A stretch of 64,000 bases of DNA from assembly GCA_965153355.1 (NCBI GenBank), contig OZ231128.1, positions 21,018,001 to 21,082,000 of the forward strand. The letters are read 5' to 3'. The stretch is from Flaccisagitta enflata (Eukaryota; Chaetognatha; Sagittoidea; Aphragmophora). Of the stretch, positions 49,801 to 59,961 are shown piece after piece. Position 1 is the first letter of the stretch. Each line of letters opens with the position of its first letter. Made by a program: the position numbers and the translations under genes. Under the pieces are notes generated by a model. It made no database searches. It was not told the origin of the DNA and was given only the letters and a program-made list of their open reading frames with translations.

Positions 49801-50524
49801 TTTGCGCCAAATTCACCCAGTGAGTTGGAATGTCTTCTGAATCGCCTGTACGTAATCAGGATTCAATGTCCAATTTTAAAACCGGAGCAAAGATGGGAAG
49901 ACCTCGACGACAACGAGAAAAACTCGTTGCGCCGCCAGTACAACATAACGGGTAAGAATTCTCATTCGCACGCCGTGTATTGATCCGTCCGTCCATCCAT
50001 ATGTCACATTTTTTTTTGACTTTTGCCATGATCAGTCTTACTCCTATCCAAATCAATAAATTACCCCAAATACAGCCCCACCCACTCACACGCAACTAGG
50101 GTAGCCGTGTATCCAGCCTTGTTTAATGCAAATTAATGTCATCTTATCTATTTCAGAGGAGGACGAATTCTGGCGGTCTCCCGATCAAAGAAGTCAAGTG
50201 TTTGTCAATGGCCCCCCAAGCACCATAACGGGTAATTTGCTTCACATACTCACACACCCACACACATACACTCATATTCACACTTACACACACGCGCACA
50301 CTCACATATACACACTCATATTTATGCTTACACACACGCACACGCTCATACATGCATTCATTCATATGCACATACCATACATACACTCTCATTCACACTC
50401 ACACTCACACTCACACACACACACTCACGCATACACACTACACACACTCACTCGCACATACTCACTCACACATACACACACACACATACACACACACTCG
50501 TCTCATTTCACACACATATACACT

Positions 50525-50557
<33 letters not shown>

Positions 50558-50697
50558 ATCACACACACATCTTTACACACTCACACACATCGTTCACACA
50601 CATCCATTTACACACACTCACTCGCACACACACTCACACTCACTTACACACTCGCACAGACACACACTACACACGCTCACATACACACTTACATGCA

Positions 50698-50755
<58 letters not shown>

Positions 50756-50800
50756 CATACACACTTACACACACTCACACACATCATACACACTATACAC

Positions 50801-50889
<89 letters not shown>

Positions 50890-51198
50890 TCATACACACA
50901 TTCGCTCACTCATATATTTTTGTACATACGCGTTGGTACTCTCGTGTGTTTCTTACTAAATGTGTTACCACTTATCTACCTTCAAGGTATGGCGATTCTT
51001 GTGCTCTACATCACGCTTTTTGGCTCGCTGGAGACGTTTCCCGATTTGCCCGAACCGGATTCCATCCAACCCGTCGTCCCTCCCTTTTTCAACACGATGG
51101 CCTATTCCAAGGAGAAAAAGGCCAAGAATAAAGGGAAGGGACGGCGTCGACAAATCCTCGTGGACGTTCCATCTGACGATGAAGAAGAAAGTGAGTGA
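44569..51198 (+). CDS. Spliced HUH endonuclease plus SF3 helicase (parvovirus NS1/Rep-type), 17 exons
   Basis: Proposed exons: 44569-45224, 45365-45466, 45687-45754, 45864-46051, 46175-46303, 46920-47103, 47220-47287, 47526-47623, 47731-47823, 47923-48091, 48223-48759, 49002-49104, 49333-49401, 49585-49641, 49760-49951, 50157-50231, 50987-51198. All have GT/AG ends, agreeing phases, and sum to 3,000 bases. The N-terminus is disordered with a basic patch. H-F-H (45,724-45,732) fits the HUH metal site; the catalytic Tyr was not fixed. SF3 motifs are clear: Walker A G-P-S-N-T|G-K-T split by an intron, Walker B V-V-Y-T-D-E (exon 13), B' around K-H-A-E-S-R (exon 14), motif C P-V-V-V-S-S-N and a following Arg (exon 15). 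A TAG at 48,050-48,052 lies in exon 10; a weak donor at 48,038 would bypass it in frame. Expected role: origin nicking and unwinding. Confidence 0.8.
45520..45660. repeat. Dispersed GGTCGGTTGG repeat inside a Rep intron
   Basis: Two tandem-like segments contain 'tgtcggtcggttggtc' and 'tgtcggtccgttggtcgg', each next to 'gcgtgataagcggctc' or a variant of it. They match the host-side dispersed repeats in kind. Confidence 0.6.
46380..46870. repeat. (GA)n-rich microsatellite in Rep intron 5
   Basis: Imperfect GAGA/GTGA/GCGA run of about 490 bp. The Ser/Leu-rich and Glu/Arg-rich frames across it are artefacts. Confidence 0.9.
48434..48605 (+). repeat. In-frame coding minisatellite in Rep exon 11
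   Basis: GGCAAA repeats (K-G)n are followed by about four units of 36 bases with core G-A-N-G-H-A-T-A-P-N, placed just before the helicase domain. It is probably a flexible linker between the nuclease and helicase halves. Confidence 0.8.
48785..48860. repeat. Dispersed repeat in the intron that splits the Rep P-loop
   Basis: 'caggtgcgacaaagcacctc' followed by 'tataactggctg' is the near reverse complement of 9515-9546. It is followed by GGTTGGCTGGTCGG-type units. Confidence 0.65.
50240..50930. repeat. (CA)n-rich microsatellite in the last Rep intron
   Basis: Nearly 700 bp of CACA/CACT/CATA units. The long His/Thr-rich frames across it are artefacts. Confidence 0.95.
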
Positions 51199-51669
51199 AC
51201 CCCATGCCTGGACAACATGGGCAATATCTCATACCCCAAAGTTACGCTAAAAACAGTGTCGGAAACGTCGTGTCGTGTCGTGTGTGATATGAACAATAAA
51301 CAATCTCAATGAACAATGTGTTGTCGCCAGAGTTCGTCGGTCGGTTGGTCATGTCTTCCCTTGAAATTTTTATCTCTTTTGGGCCGCTGCCCCTTCCTCC
51401 CACTGCAATTTTTCGATTACACGGAGCAGAGTAATAGGTATCGCTGACCACACGCCAAAAGAGTGTGTCTTTTTTATTCATCTTCACACATTTCATATGA
51501 ATTTGTCTATTGTCATCGTCTGTGGTATGCCCAATAACTCCCGAAAGGCCAAAACTTCCGCTTTATCAAACAAAAGTTCTAGTTTTTTTCCTCGTCGAGT
51601 GTTCTTTTTTTTTATTTTTCACCTAATTAAATAACAAATAACATAAATAAATACATTAGCATATCTCAA
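51199..51669. other. Gap between convergent Rep and DNA polymerase genes
   Basis: Contains AATAAA at 51,295-51,300 about 100 bases after the Rep stop and a GGTCGGTTGGTC dispersed-repeat fragment at 51,338-51,349. The two genes converge here. Confidence 0.6.
51295..51300 (+). terminator. Candidate polyadenylation signal for Rep
   Basis: AATAAA about 100 bases downstream of the Rep stop codon, followed by GT-rich DNA (tgtgttgtcg), the usual downstream context. Confidence 0.5.
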
Positions 51670-54600
51670 TTACAACAACAATGTTAAATCTTCGACACTT
51701 TTGTTAGTAAGATCGTCAATAGACAAATGCCTTAAACCAGAACCTTTCACAAACACGCATTTATCCATTGTATTAGCGAGTATCAGACTATTAATTGACT
51801 TAAAGATACCAATGTTTCCAACAAATTCGACCAATAAAGGATACTTTGCACTTGTGTTAATGTAGCTTTTACAACAATCACTGGGAGAAAATGACACATT
51901 CTGGCTTGCCAAGCATTCTAGGTAGAATTGTTCATGTGAGGGGCAAACTCCCAAATGCTTAAAATAGCATTTTTTCCAGTCTAGATAGTTTTTTAGAAAT
52001 TGAACACCCGAGTCAGTTCGCACCAAAAAGGAGTCAAAAATGAGTGAATATTTTTTTAATTCACACAAAGATTTCAATGGATGCTGCTCCTCGAATTTCA
52101 CAATAACTCCATCGGTATTTATTCTACTTACTGCACACCCATAATAGTTTATCATCCCGGTAACAAGCCGTAGCATCTGAGCAACTCCAATTCCCAAAAT
52201 ATTGAGGTGAAGATGTGACAAATTGGAGACGGGATTGTCATTTTTTACGTGCATCAAAACTTTATCCTCATTCACACGCGTACAGTGACTCAAATTTGCT
52301 CTTGAATTTAAGTGGGCAATGTCGGTCTCATTTATCAGCAAACTTTTTTTATGCCGTAATGGATTATAATTCCAGCAGCCAATTTGACCATTTAGGCTTA
52401 TTTTCAATACTTTTGAAAACAAAGAACTACCGTCTGTGTTCAACGCGCCCAACACGGGTCCCATGAGTCGTGCAAAGGGATTTTTTCTAGCAATAGCATA
52501 CTCAAAAAAATCATAAACCCTAGTCACTTGAAAATCTTTAAAGGAGGCATTGTTCAGTAATTCACTCAAAAGGGACACAGGGATGCACTTCTCGTCTATA
52601 TCAAATGTCTGGTAGGCATCGCCATTTTTGCCTCTCATGAAAAATGGCTTAACATTCCCTAGCAATGCTTGAGACATAGGCCCGAATTTACAAGACACTG
52701 TTGCATAACCATTTAACGTGCCATCTTTTATATATTTCAGAACTTGACTTTCGGTTAAGTAGGGATGCAGAGAAAGCGGGAACGTTTGCGTGCAAATTTC
52801 TGCCATAAGTTTTCCCAGGGGCACATTCTTGTACGCCTCATTCACTAATAGTTTCCATCGTGCAAAAAAATCCTCTACAGGACGGGTCCAAAACTTCAGG
52901 ATGTCACATTCCCATACATCAATAACTTTAAAGCCTGCATCTTTAATGCTCTTGATCTTTTGTCTCGTTGATTCATAAATGTCGCCATAGGTTCGTTTTT
53001 TGTCGTAAAAGTGCACTGAATCGACTGTTTCGTGTGCACGCAGACGCCACAGCTTGGGTCGCACATAGCTGTACTCTCCGGAACTATTTGCAATACACAC
53101 GTCACACGACTGCATGTGTCCGGGATGTTCCGCGTCTATCACGTTTTTTGGTAAGTGACATATTCCATTGTGTATGCTCATGTCATCATCGTCATCACTA
53201 TCACCACTTTTTAACCCGTGAATTGCGCACCCCTGTATCTCGACTATGAACGCATCATCTCCGAGTGAAAAATAGCCATCTACAGGCCTGCCATCAAACC
53301 GCACCTCATGAGAGTTGTGCATAGAAACCACTGTTGTGTCTAGAACTACTTCAATTACCTTTAAGAAAACATTAGCGACCGTTTTCCGCCTTCTATTTCT
53401 TTCCGCAACAAACACGTTGTCTCTTTCATCCTGCTTGTAGTGAATGGGCAAACCGACGCTTATTTTCTCTTCTGGGTTACATAAAATATGAAAATAAAAA
53501 CGTGAAAAGTCTAAAGATGCCACTGATTTAAAGTCAGTTTCTGGAGTAAGTACACTGGGTCCCTCAAAACATAGAAGGCCATATCGTACATTCACATCAT
53601 AAGTTTTTTTCTGAAAGGCGACAGGCGATGTTAAAAACATCCTTTGTTCAACATTTGTCAAACAGTTTGCCAGCAACTCATGGCCCACTTGGCCCAAACT
53701 CAGTCCTGTTATATTCAGTCCAAAATGTTGTTCAAATTTCTCAATCGTGTTGGCCCATTCTGTTACATGACTGTATCTGGCCTCAGATTCACGAAACTGT
53801 GTTGAAAATTTGGCTAGAGACACATACTTCACAGGGCTACCTTTTACTGCCAATCCTTGTATCACGTTTTTTTCCAAATCTCACGCCAAATGAACCACAG
53901 TTGTAGTTGTCGCTTAACGTTGCCAAAAATGAGTGCATTACATCATTAGTCGTCAAATTGGCGTTACACCCCACTTGTATGTAGCACGCAAACGATGACA
54001 GAAAGGCCACAAGCCCCTTTTTAACTTTTATCAAATTTTCAACCTTCACTGGGTCAGATTTGATACTCACTGACTGATAATCGTTTTCAACCCTTTTCAA
54101 CAACGAATAATTGTTTTTCAATCTCTCACCCAACACCAACAAAGCCGCCTTTGTGCAGTTAGTTGTCACTACTTGCGACGCACAGCGCAAATCCGGGACA
54201 GACACAGTTTTGGTCATATAATCACCCCCTAGTAACGAAAAACACATCGTTACAGAAACATCACCTCCGCTTTCCAGCCCGTTTATCAGTACATGCATAA
54301 ATTTTGTGTCACTTTTTAACACATTTTCCATGCCAAATGCCCTTTCAATACCAACTGAAAGTGAACAATTCCACTTGTGCACTACACTCCCTCTAAATTT
54401 CACATCTTTGCACCTGTGCTTCTTTAACTCGTGGTCATATCTGTAGCTCTTTGAGCATGTTTTACATACGTATTTGTATGCAAAAGTAGGCAGATTTGTC
54501 ACTGAGCGTATGTGACATTGACCATCAGAGGCCAAAAATATAGTATTTGGGCATCTCTTTCTAGATGCAAATTTTACTTTTAGGCATCTTGCCACCTTCG

Positions 54601-55030
54601 TAGTGTCAACTAGTCCATAAAAACTGACCTTTTTTTTTATCAGTTTAACTTGCTCCACCAGTACTATCCCCACTCCAAGGAACTTTTCCAACACGTGTAG
54701 AAGTCGAGAGTCATACCCCAGGCTACTCACTGGGTCAACAAAGTTATCATTTCCATAGTTGTGTCGATACCACTGTAGGAATCGCGCCTTTAACCTCCTT
54801 GCAATTTTTTGGTTGGTCCGTTTTCTAGCACTATTTCTGAGTACCGGCCATTGTTCTTTGTCCAAAGTCATCAACGCACTAAGGGCCCGCCACACACAAT
54901 TGTTCCCCTTGTCACACTTTCCAGAGTTAGCACAGTTATTGTCACTCAGAGACCTTGTTACACATCTTTCCGAGGCCCCAAACACTGTTGCCGTATTGAG
55001 TGTGATATAAAAATTAGTCGTTATGGGCAC
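51670..55030 (-). CDS. Polinton/adintovirus-type DNA polymerase B, broken by one frame change
   Basis: Two overlapping frames (about 55,030-53,837 and 53,877-51,670) together cover about 1,120 residues, usual for protein-primed family B polymerases of Polintons. The first frame has a C-x2-C...H-x4-C finger just after H-I-R-S-V-T-N-L, a hallmark of these N-termini. The second has motif A-like D-F-S-R-F-Y at its start, then F-I-V-E-I-Q-G-C-A-I-H-G and V-I-D-V-W-E-C-D, matching the 'yEfhGCxxHG...MWECE' endonuclease-like block, then motif B-like K-I-S-L-N-G-Q-I-G and motif C-like I-N-T-D-G in place of D-T-D-S. The frames join at an A7 run (about 53,869-53,875), consistent with an indel, a sequencing error or frameshifting. 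The start codon is unclear: no ATG lies between the stop at 55,070 and the first conserved part. Confidence 0.8.
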
Positions 55031-55069
55031 AATGACTCCATTATACTTATTTTCCAGACTTTCGAGGCT

Positions 55070-55576
55070 TTATAGTAAATAGTTTTCCACTGAGAACTGA
55101 GACACGACGTTGTCAACAAAGTAGTTTAGACTGGTCAGGCTTTCTATCAAGAAGGCCTGATCCAAGCACGAATTGTTACTTCTACTAGACCAAAGGAACG
55201 TCCCAGCTGGATTAAACGGGTCCTCGTCGTCCAGAATTATCAGTGAGATACTGAAGTTTATATCCACACATGTTCTCGTATTGGCAAACTGCGTTATTAA
55301 TATTGATTTCACGAGTCGGAGAAAGTTTGTGTGTGTTTCAAAATTGGATGGCCAAAAGTCCTTTCGTAAGGCAAATTCTGCCGGTCTCAGATTTGCAATT
55401 CTCACTGCAAATTCTGAAGTGTATCTCCCAGGGGCGAAAACAAGGGCACTCTTTACGTTGTGGTAATTGTTTCTTAACGTTGGGTGAATCGTGGAACAGT
55501 AGTCACGAGACAGCACAGTGTTCATATCGTTTTCATCACGCATAATAGCGTTTATCTCTCCTTGAGAAAATGTCAT
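55070..55576 (-). CDS. 168-residue ORF in frame with and just upstream of the polymerase
   Basis: It runs from the ATG at 55,576 to TAA at 55,070-55,072. The polymerase frame continues directly after this stop in the same phase, and that frame has no nearby ATG. So either this is the N-terminus of one about 1,300-residue polymerase interrupted by a stop, or it is a separate small protein ending just before it. No motif was recognised; a terminal-protein role would be pure speculation. Confidence 0.5.
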   Translation of the reverse strand: MTFSQGEINAIMRDENDMNTVLSRDYCSTIHPTLRNNYHNVKSALVFAPGRYTSEFAVRIANLRPAEFALRKDFWPSNFETHTNFLRLVKSILITQFANTRTCVDINFSISLIILDDEDPFNPAGTFLWSSRSNNSCLDQAFLIESLTSLNYFVDNVVSQFSVENYLL

Positions 55577-55890
55577 TTTCTAATCGAATAATTCTCATGT
55601 TCAATCTGAAATTAAATGACATACAAATTCTTTTTAACATAACATTATCCCAGTACATGCCACTAGTACCACATAAAATGCACCATTAAACTTGCCATTT
55701 ATCAAAATATATAACAATGTCAACGCGTCACATACACTCGACTATCACAATTACGTAGAGAGTCACATGAGGACACACATGTCAACTTGTCACTCCACTT
55801 CGTTGGTCCACAAATAGTCCAATTATTGGCCGAATCGCACCACACTTAACGTGTCACCATTGTAGCAACTCCCACATAGTTTTTGTTTCT

Positions 55891-55977
55891 TCATATGTGA
55901 GATTCGAATGCACGATTCGCCTTACGCCTGAGGTACGCCACCTCATCGTCCGTCAAATTATCCAACCTGGAACACAT
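55891..55977 (-). CDS. Possible 28-residue mini-protein
   Basis: ATG at 55,977, TGA at 55,891-55,893. The peptide is charged and helix-like (motif L-T-D-D-E-V-A-Y-L-R-R-K). It follows the Arg-rich ORF by six bases on the same strand. An acceptor-like TTCCAG within it (about 55,969) means it could also be a terminal exon. Confidence 0.3.
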   Translation of the reverse strand: MCSRLDNLTDDEVAYLRRKANRAFESHI

Positions 55978-55983
55978 GTAATT

Positions 55984-56259
55984 TTAATCACCACTTTGTC
56001 GCTTTTGTGTCACTGAAACTGTCACTCCATTTGAAATCACACACCCGTGTTTTGCAACGGCCGATGGTCTAGGCAGTGAGTATTTATTTCGTCGCTTTCT
56101 CCGCGTTCTTCCTCTTGTTCGCTTTCCACCCCTCCTCCTCCGCCTCCGCCTCCTCTTCCCTTTCTTCCGTCGCCTCCTCCCTCGCTTCCGTACCCCACGC
56201 AAATGTTTTTTTAGGCAGGATACATATCGTCCCTTTGCGTCCCGTTTAACTTTTGCCAT
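55984..56259 (-). CDS. Small Arg-rich protein, possible viral DNA-condensing core protein
   Basis: 91 residues from ATG 56,259, with about 40 Arg or Lys in the first 60 (runs of R-R-R-R-K) and a short uncharged tail. Size and composition recall adenovirus pVII/pX-type core proteins and the basic pX-like proteins of adintoviruses. Such residues bind DNA without sequence specificity. It lies between the capsid and polymerase genes on the same strand. Confidence 0.5.
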   Translation of the reverse strand: MAKVKRDAKGRYVSCLKKHLRGVRKRGRRRRKKGKRRRRRRRRGGKRTRGRTRRKRRNKYSLPRPSAVAKHGCVISNGVTVSVTQKRQSGD

Positions 56260-56407
56260 TGCCGATTACTGTCTAACAAAAAAAAAAAACAGTTAACAAA
56301 AATGCAATTAATCCCAACTCTTATGCAATTCAAGACAATAACACATTTTCATTGCTATTCTAGACAATACAAATCAAAAATATCTCTACATCGAAGCCCA
56401 ACTGCTT

Positions 56408-57621
56408 CTACGATTCAGAAATTTCCCCTTCTGTACCAATAGTGACAATAGCCTTGTCGAAGCTAATTAGGAACATTTGAATATTTTCTTGCAGATTTTC
56501 AGCAAAGTTACATTCAAGGGAGAGATTCACACTTCTAACTAGATTCACAGTGTCACCAGGGTCCTCTGGGTACAAAAATCTGGGGACAATGGCCGTCTCT
56601 ATGGTATACAAAAACATTTCAGTGTGAAAACGAACCCTTGAAATACTGTTTTCCGCATGAGGTCGCCAGTAATCAATCAATAATCGATAAAACAGATCTA
56701 CGTGTGGGGAATCAATGCTTTTCAAGTTCATTGACCGTGTGCTTTCATTCAGATACGACGGAATGCCATTTATGTAGACACTCAAATCTTGCAACGAAAA
56801 ATGATGAAATATGTTTCTTGGTCTCCTCAGATTTCCAGCATGTCGCGCGTCACTTACAAAACACATCAAAACCAACTCGGGACATCTCGAAAACGAACTA
56901 CAATTCGCAAAATGAAAGATGCGTTGACCGGCTTGGAGGGAGTATTCTTGAACTCTTTCGACGGAAAGGCAACGCCTCAAGCCGCTGGCCGCTATCATGT
57001 CATAAAATTGCGCACGGATCGAGCTCTGCAAACACAAGTAACGCGGGGTTACAGCATCATTAATGGGCATATCATTAGTCATGACGCCAATGCGACTTTT
57101 ATGCCCCCCCCCCACACCCCCCCCCTATGCATACTCACCTCAAGATGAATATAGCTGACATCGAGCCAGATATCCTAGTGAAGACAAAAGAAAACAAACA
57201 CATTAGTCCATATTGTAACTACTCACTAAAAACAATAACACTCATTCACAACCCCGCTTAACTGTACTCACTTGTATCTCAAATCTGTACTCATTTTTGT
57301 TGGTCGGGGACTTCAGAAAGATATTCGAGTCTGGTTGAGTTTTCAATATGCACTCCACCACCTTTTTTTGTGGGTAGCAACAATCAAGGTCCCTTTAAAA
57401 ACAAACAACAATCAATATTCCACTCTCGTTAAATAAATTATCAATATGATAAGCCAAAAAACATCTTCATTGTAATGCCATTACCAAAATGGATGTAATA
57501 GACGCAGTGGGATGCAGAGTTCCTGCGTATCTTTTGAAGCGGCACGCATCATTTTTGATCGAGCATACAATCCTGTAAATTACACACTGTGAACACATCG
57601 TTCATCATTTCCCCTCTCTCT

Positions 57622-57678
<57 letters not shown>

Positions 57679-58602
57679 CCTCCCCCTCTCCCTCTCTCTC
57701 CCTCCCTCTCCCCTCTCTCTCCCTCTCACTTACCTGAATTAAAAGCCTTATTTCTTGCCAAAATGTCCCCTGTCTGCTTCGTGGTCCTTAGTGTACCCTC
57801 CTTTTCTATCGCAGTTTTTTCCACCGCACCACAACCACTGCTCCCAGTACTACACAAAATAGAAAAAAAACCATTATCTTCAACACTACACTTTCGATAG
57901 GCCTAATCTATTTCACGCGACAATCTCTGCATTATATGCATCACATCATAAGCTTTCATTTGATATGTCGAAGTATATAAAACAAACACATAACAATGCC
58001 ATCACAATTACCATTACCACTACCATTACCACCACCGTTACTAATACCATTACTCACCGAGGTAGGTCAAAAAGGAGACAGTAACACCTACCACAACTGC
58101 AGAAGCCTATAAGTAATAAAAGTACCATCAATATACTAAAAATGTACCTATAATGCCATGTCTATGTACCACTTAAAAACCATTAAAAAAAAAACCCCAC
58201 ACAACCCACACAAAAACCCACAAAGAAACCACATAGAAACTCACATGGCAAATCTAAATCGACGTCATCAGAGTCGCTGTTGGGTGCATCGTCCATCCTA
58301 TAGCCTATTAGGGTAAATATATTTCAATAGCAACAATATGTGTACCTCAGTGCCCACACCAAGACCATCACGTTTCCACAACTCACCCATTGAATACAAG
58401 TGAACTGTCCGGTAATTCTCGTCATACTGTAGCATCATCTTGATGAATTTTGAGTATTGATTCAAAGGAAACAACCGCAACACTTCGTGACCTCCCACTA
58501 GTATTCGACAAGATTCGAAAAGTGCCAAACCAAGGAAGTTCTGGCAGCTCACCTATTCAAATTAGATTGTCAAACATTATTTCTTTATCTACATCACCAT
58601 GC

Positions 58603-58649
<47 letters not shown>

Positions 58650-58941
58650 CCCCCCTCTCTTTCTCCCCCTCTCTCCCTCTTACTTGCTCAGATTCGGCAA
58701 AATCTTCTCCATTGGTCTTCTTTACTTTGTAACGAACGCGCACAAAGCTATTTCTTCCAAACAACTCCATGGGAAGACATGGCTGCAGAGTGAAGCTGTA
58801 ACGACTCGCATCGGTGATACTCTGTCCAGGTAGTATGTTTAGTCTGGCCTGTCCAATACAACCAACAATGGTCTTTGGGACCTTGCTTATAATCGTGGAT
58901 GACGGAATATCCAATTGCGACCCTTCAACCAATAATTCCAT
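56408..58941 (-). CDS. Double jelly-roll major capsid protein (Polinton/adintovirus type), spliced
   Basis: Exons on minus: 58941-58684, 58552-58387, 58304-58245, (one junction unresolved), 57849-57734, 57572-57485, 57392-57272, 57174-57139, 57025-56408 (TAG stop). About 490 residues, near the family's usual size. The order of blocks fits adintovirus and Polinton capsid proteins: S-x-T-D...F-x-L-Q-P...V-R-V-R-Y-K-V near the N-terminus, then N-F-L-G-L-A-L-F-E, G-G-H-E-V, Y-x-x-F-I-K-M-M-L-Q-Y and L-x-S-M-G-Y; a G-L-Y-x-R...P-L-R-L-L-H segment; and at the C-terminus P-E-L-V-L-M-C-F-V...H-F-S-L-Q-D-L-S-V-Y-I-N-G and a closing I-Q-M-F-L-I-S-F-D. Phases agree at all junctions except between 58,245 and 57,849; a 15-base exon at 58,106-58,092 does not restore phase. 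Two introns hold (CT)n tracts. Confidence 0.8.
57617..57675. repeat. (CT)n microsatellite in a capsid-gene intron
   Basis: Pure CT run within the intron between exons 57,849-57,734 and 57,572-57,485. Confidence 0.9.
57850..58244. other. Unresolved intron region of the capsid gene
   Basis: Contains acceptor/donor-like pairs around 58,092-58,106 and CCATTA-type short repeats at 58,005-58,050. One small exon is probably hidden here because flanking phases do not match. Confidence 0.4.
58603..58645. repeat. (CT)n microsatellite in capsid intron 1
   Basis: CT run directly inside the first intron of the capsid gene. Confidence 0.9.
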
Positions 58942-59064
58942 CTTTGTTCTAATGTTACTTATACTTTACTTCGTGTCATCCAACAATCGCCTTTTTTTTT
59001 CTCTGTAACGTTAAAATGTTATTTGAAAAAACCACAACAACATATCTTTTCAGTAGCAAACAGT

Positions 59065-59661
59065 TCACTTCTCATTAATGCTGTACAGCGCATCGTTTAA
59101 CACATATTCCTTGGTCGTTAACTTTTTCTTCAGAAGCAAGCCGAGTTTCTTCTGTAGATAACGATTATTGATTTGCCCAAATTCTGCGCAAACGAAACGT
59201 GTGATGTAACTGCGACTAACCCCATACTTCATCCCAGATTTCAAGGCACCGTCCACCATCTTCTCAAAAGCAGCCGCAGTAACCACAGATCTCCCTTCAT
59301 TTCCAGGCTGGGCCGTCATCCCATTCGTGACTTCAATCAAGTCGGCCATGCGCGACTTCATTTTTTCCACATCGCTCCTCATCACCACCACCTCGTTCTC
59401 CAACCACGCAACTCTATCCTCCAAGGGCAGATACTGCAACTGCGCGTTCGTCAAATTACGCATATCCTTCTCATCGCCACACGCTCCACTGTCGTCGGTG
59501 TCGCTAGTCATTCCGGCGTCGTCGACATCCGCACCAACGTCGTCGTCAATTGGCAATGTCCCACATGACAGTGGCGCATCGGCGTCTTGAGTGCCACCAA
59601 AGTCGTCTGCGTCCAGATTGTTGACGGCAAATCCATCATCTGCGTCTTTCAGTCCAGCCAT
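59065..59661 (-). CDS. Protein with coiled coil and a linker-histone-like winged helix
   Basis: 198 residues from ATG 59,661 to TGA. Residues 1-65 are acidic and Asp-rich. Residues about 70-120 have heptad-like Leu/Val/Met spacing (L-E-D-R-V-A-W-L-E-N-E-V...M-K-S-R-M), a short coiled coil. Residues about 130-195 resemble the globular domain of histone H1/H5: a helix with M-V-D-G-A-L-K-S, a second with S-R-S-Y-I-T-R-F-V, and a third with L-Q-K-K-L-G-L-L-L-K-K-K-L followed by a short strand. DNA binding is likely if correct. No introns. A chromatin or virion DNA-organising role is inference. Confidence 0.5.
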   Translation of the reverse strand: MAGLKDADDGFAVNNLDADDFGGTQDADAPLSCGTLPIDDDVGADVDDAGMTSDTDDSGACGDEKDMRNLTNAQLQYLPLEDRVAWLENEVVVMRSDVEKMKSRMADLIEVTNGMTAQPGNEGRSVVTAAAFEKMVDGALKSGMKYGVSRSYITRFVCAEFGQINNRYLQKKLGLLLKKKLTTKEYVLNDALYSINEK

Positions 59662-59960
59662 ATTGTCCCCTTATCACGCCAGTCAATTTTCAGGTAACAA
59701 GTAGTCTCTATTTCAGGCCGAGAATGTCCAAGAAGCAATTCAAATCAATCTCTTGCATATAAGCTCAATCTGAAAAAAAAAGAAATTCCATGTTCATAAT
59801 CTCATTTTATAACACAAATACATATCTACATAGTTTTTCATCTCTTTAAAGACAAGGCCACAAAAATACATCCATTGTCACGTAAATGAAATTATGCCAT
59901 CGGTTTGGGCCACCCTTCATCATCTTCGCCAACACTGTCATCAAATAGAGTCTTTCGTGC
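59662..59960. other. Intergenic spacer with a possible downstream frame of the next gene
   Basis: 59,892-60,092 (minus) is open in another frame and ends in an acidic tail (D-D-S-V-G-E-D-D-E-G-W). It overlaps the end of the next gene and could be its true C-terminus after a frame change or splice. The rest holds nothing recognisable. Confidence 0.35.
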
Positions 59961-59961
59961 A

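Noticed and set aside
50126-51131. Long His/Thr-rich frames over the CA repeat
   Set aside because: Microsatellite in the last Rep intron; true exon starts at 50,987.
44569-51198. Helitron Rep-helicase
   Set aside because: The helicase motifs (G-P-S-N-T-G-K-T, P-V-V-V-S-S-N) are SF3, not the SF1 Pif1-type of Helitrons, and the nuclease motif fits parvovirus-type HUH better.
55984-56259. Ribosomal protein or protamine gene of the host
   Set aside because: Not a recognisable ribosomal protein. Placement directly between polymerase and capsid genes on the same strand favours a viral core protein, though protamine-like composition is noted.
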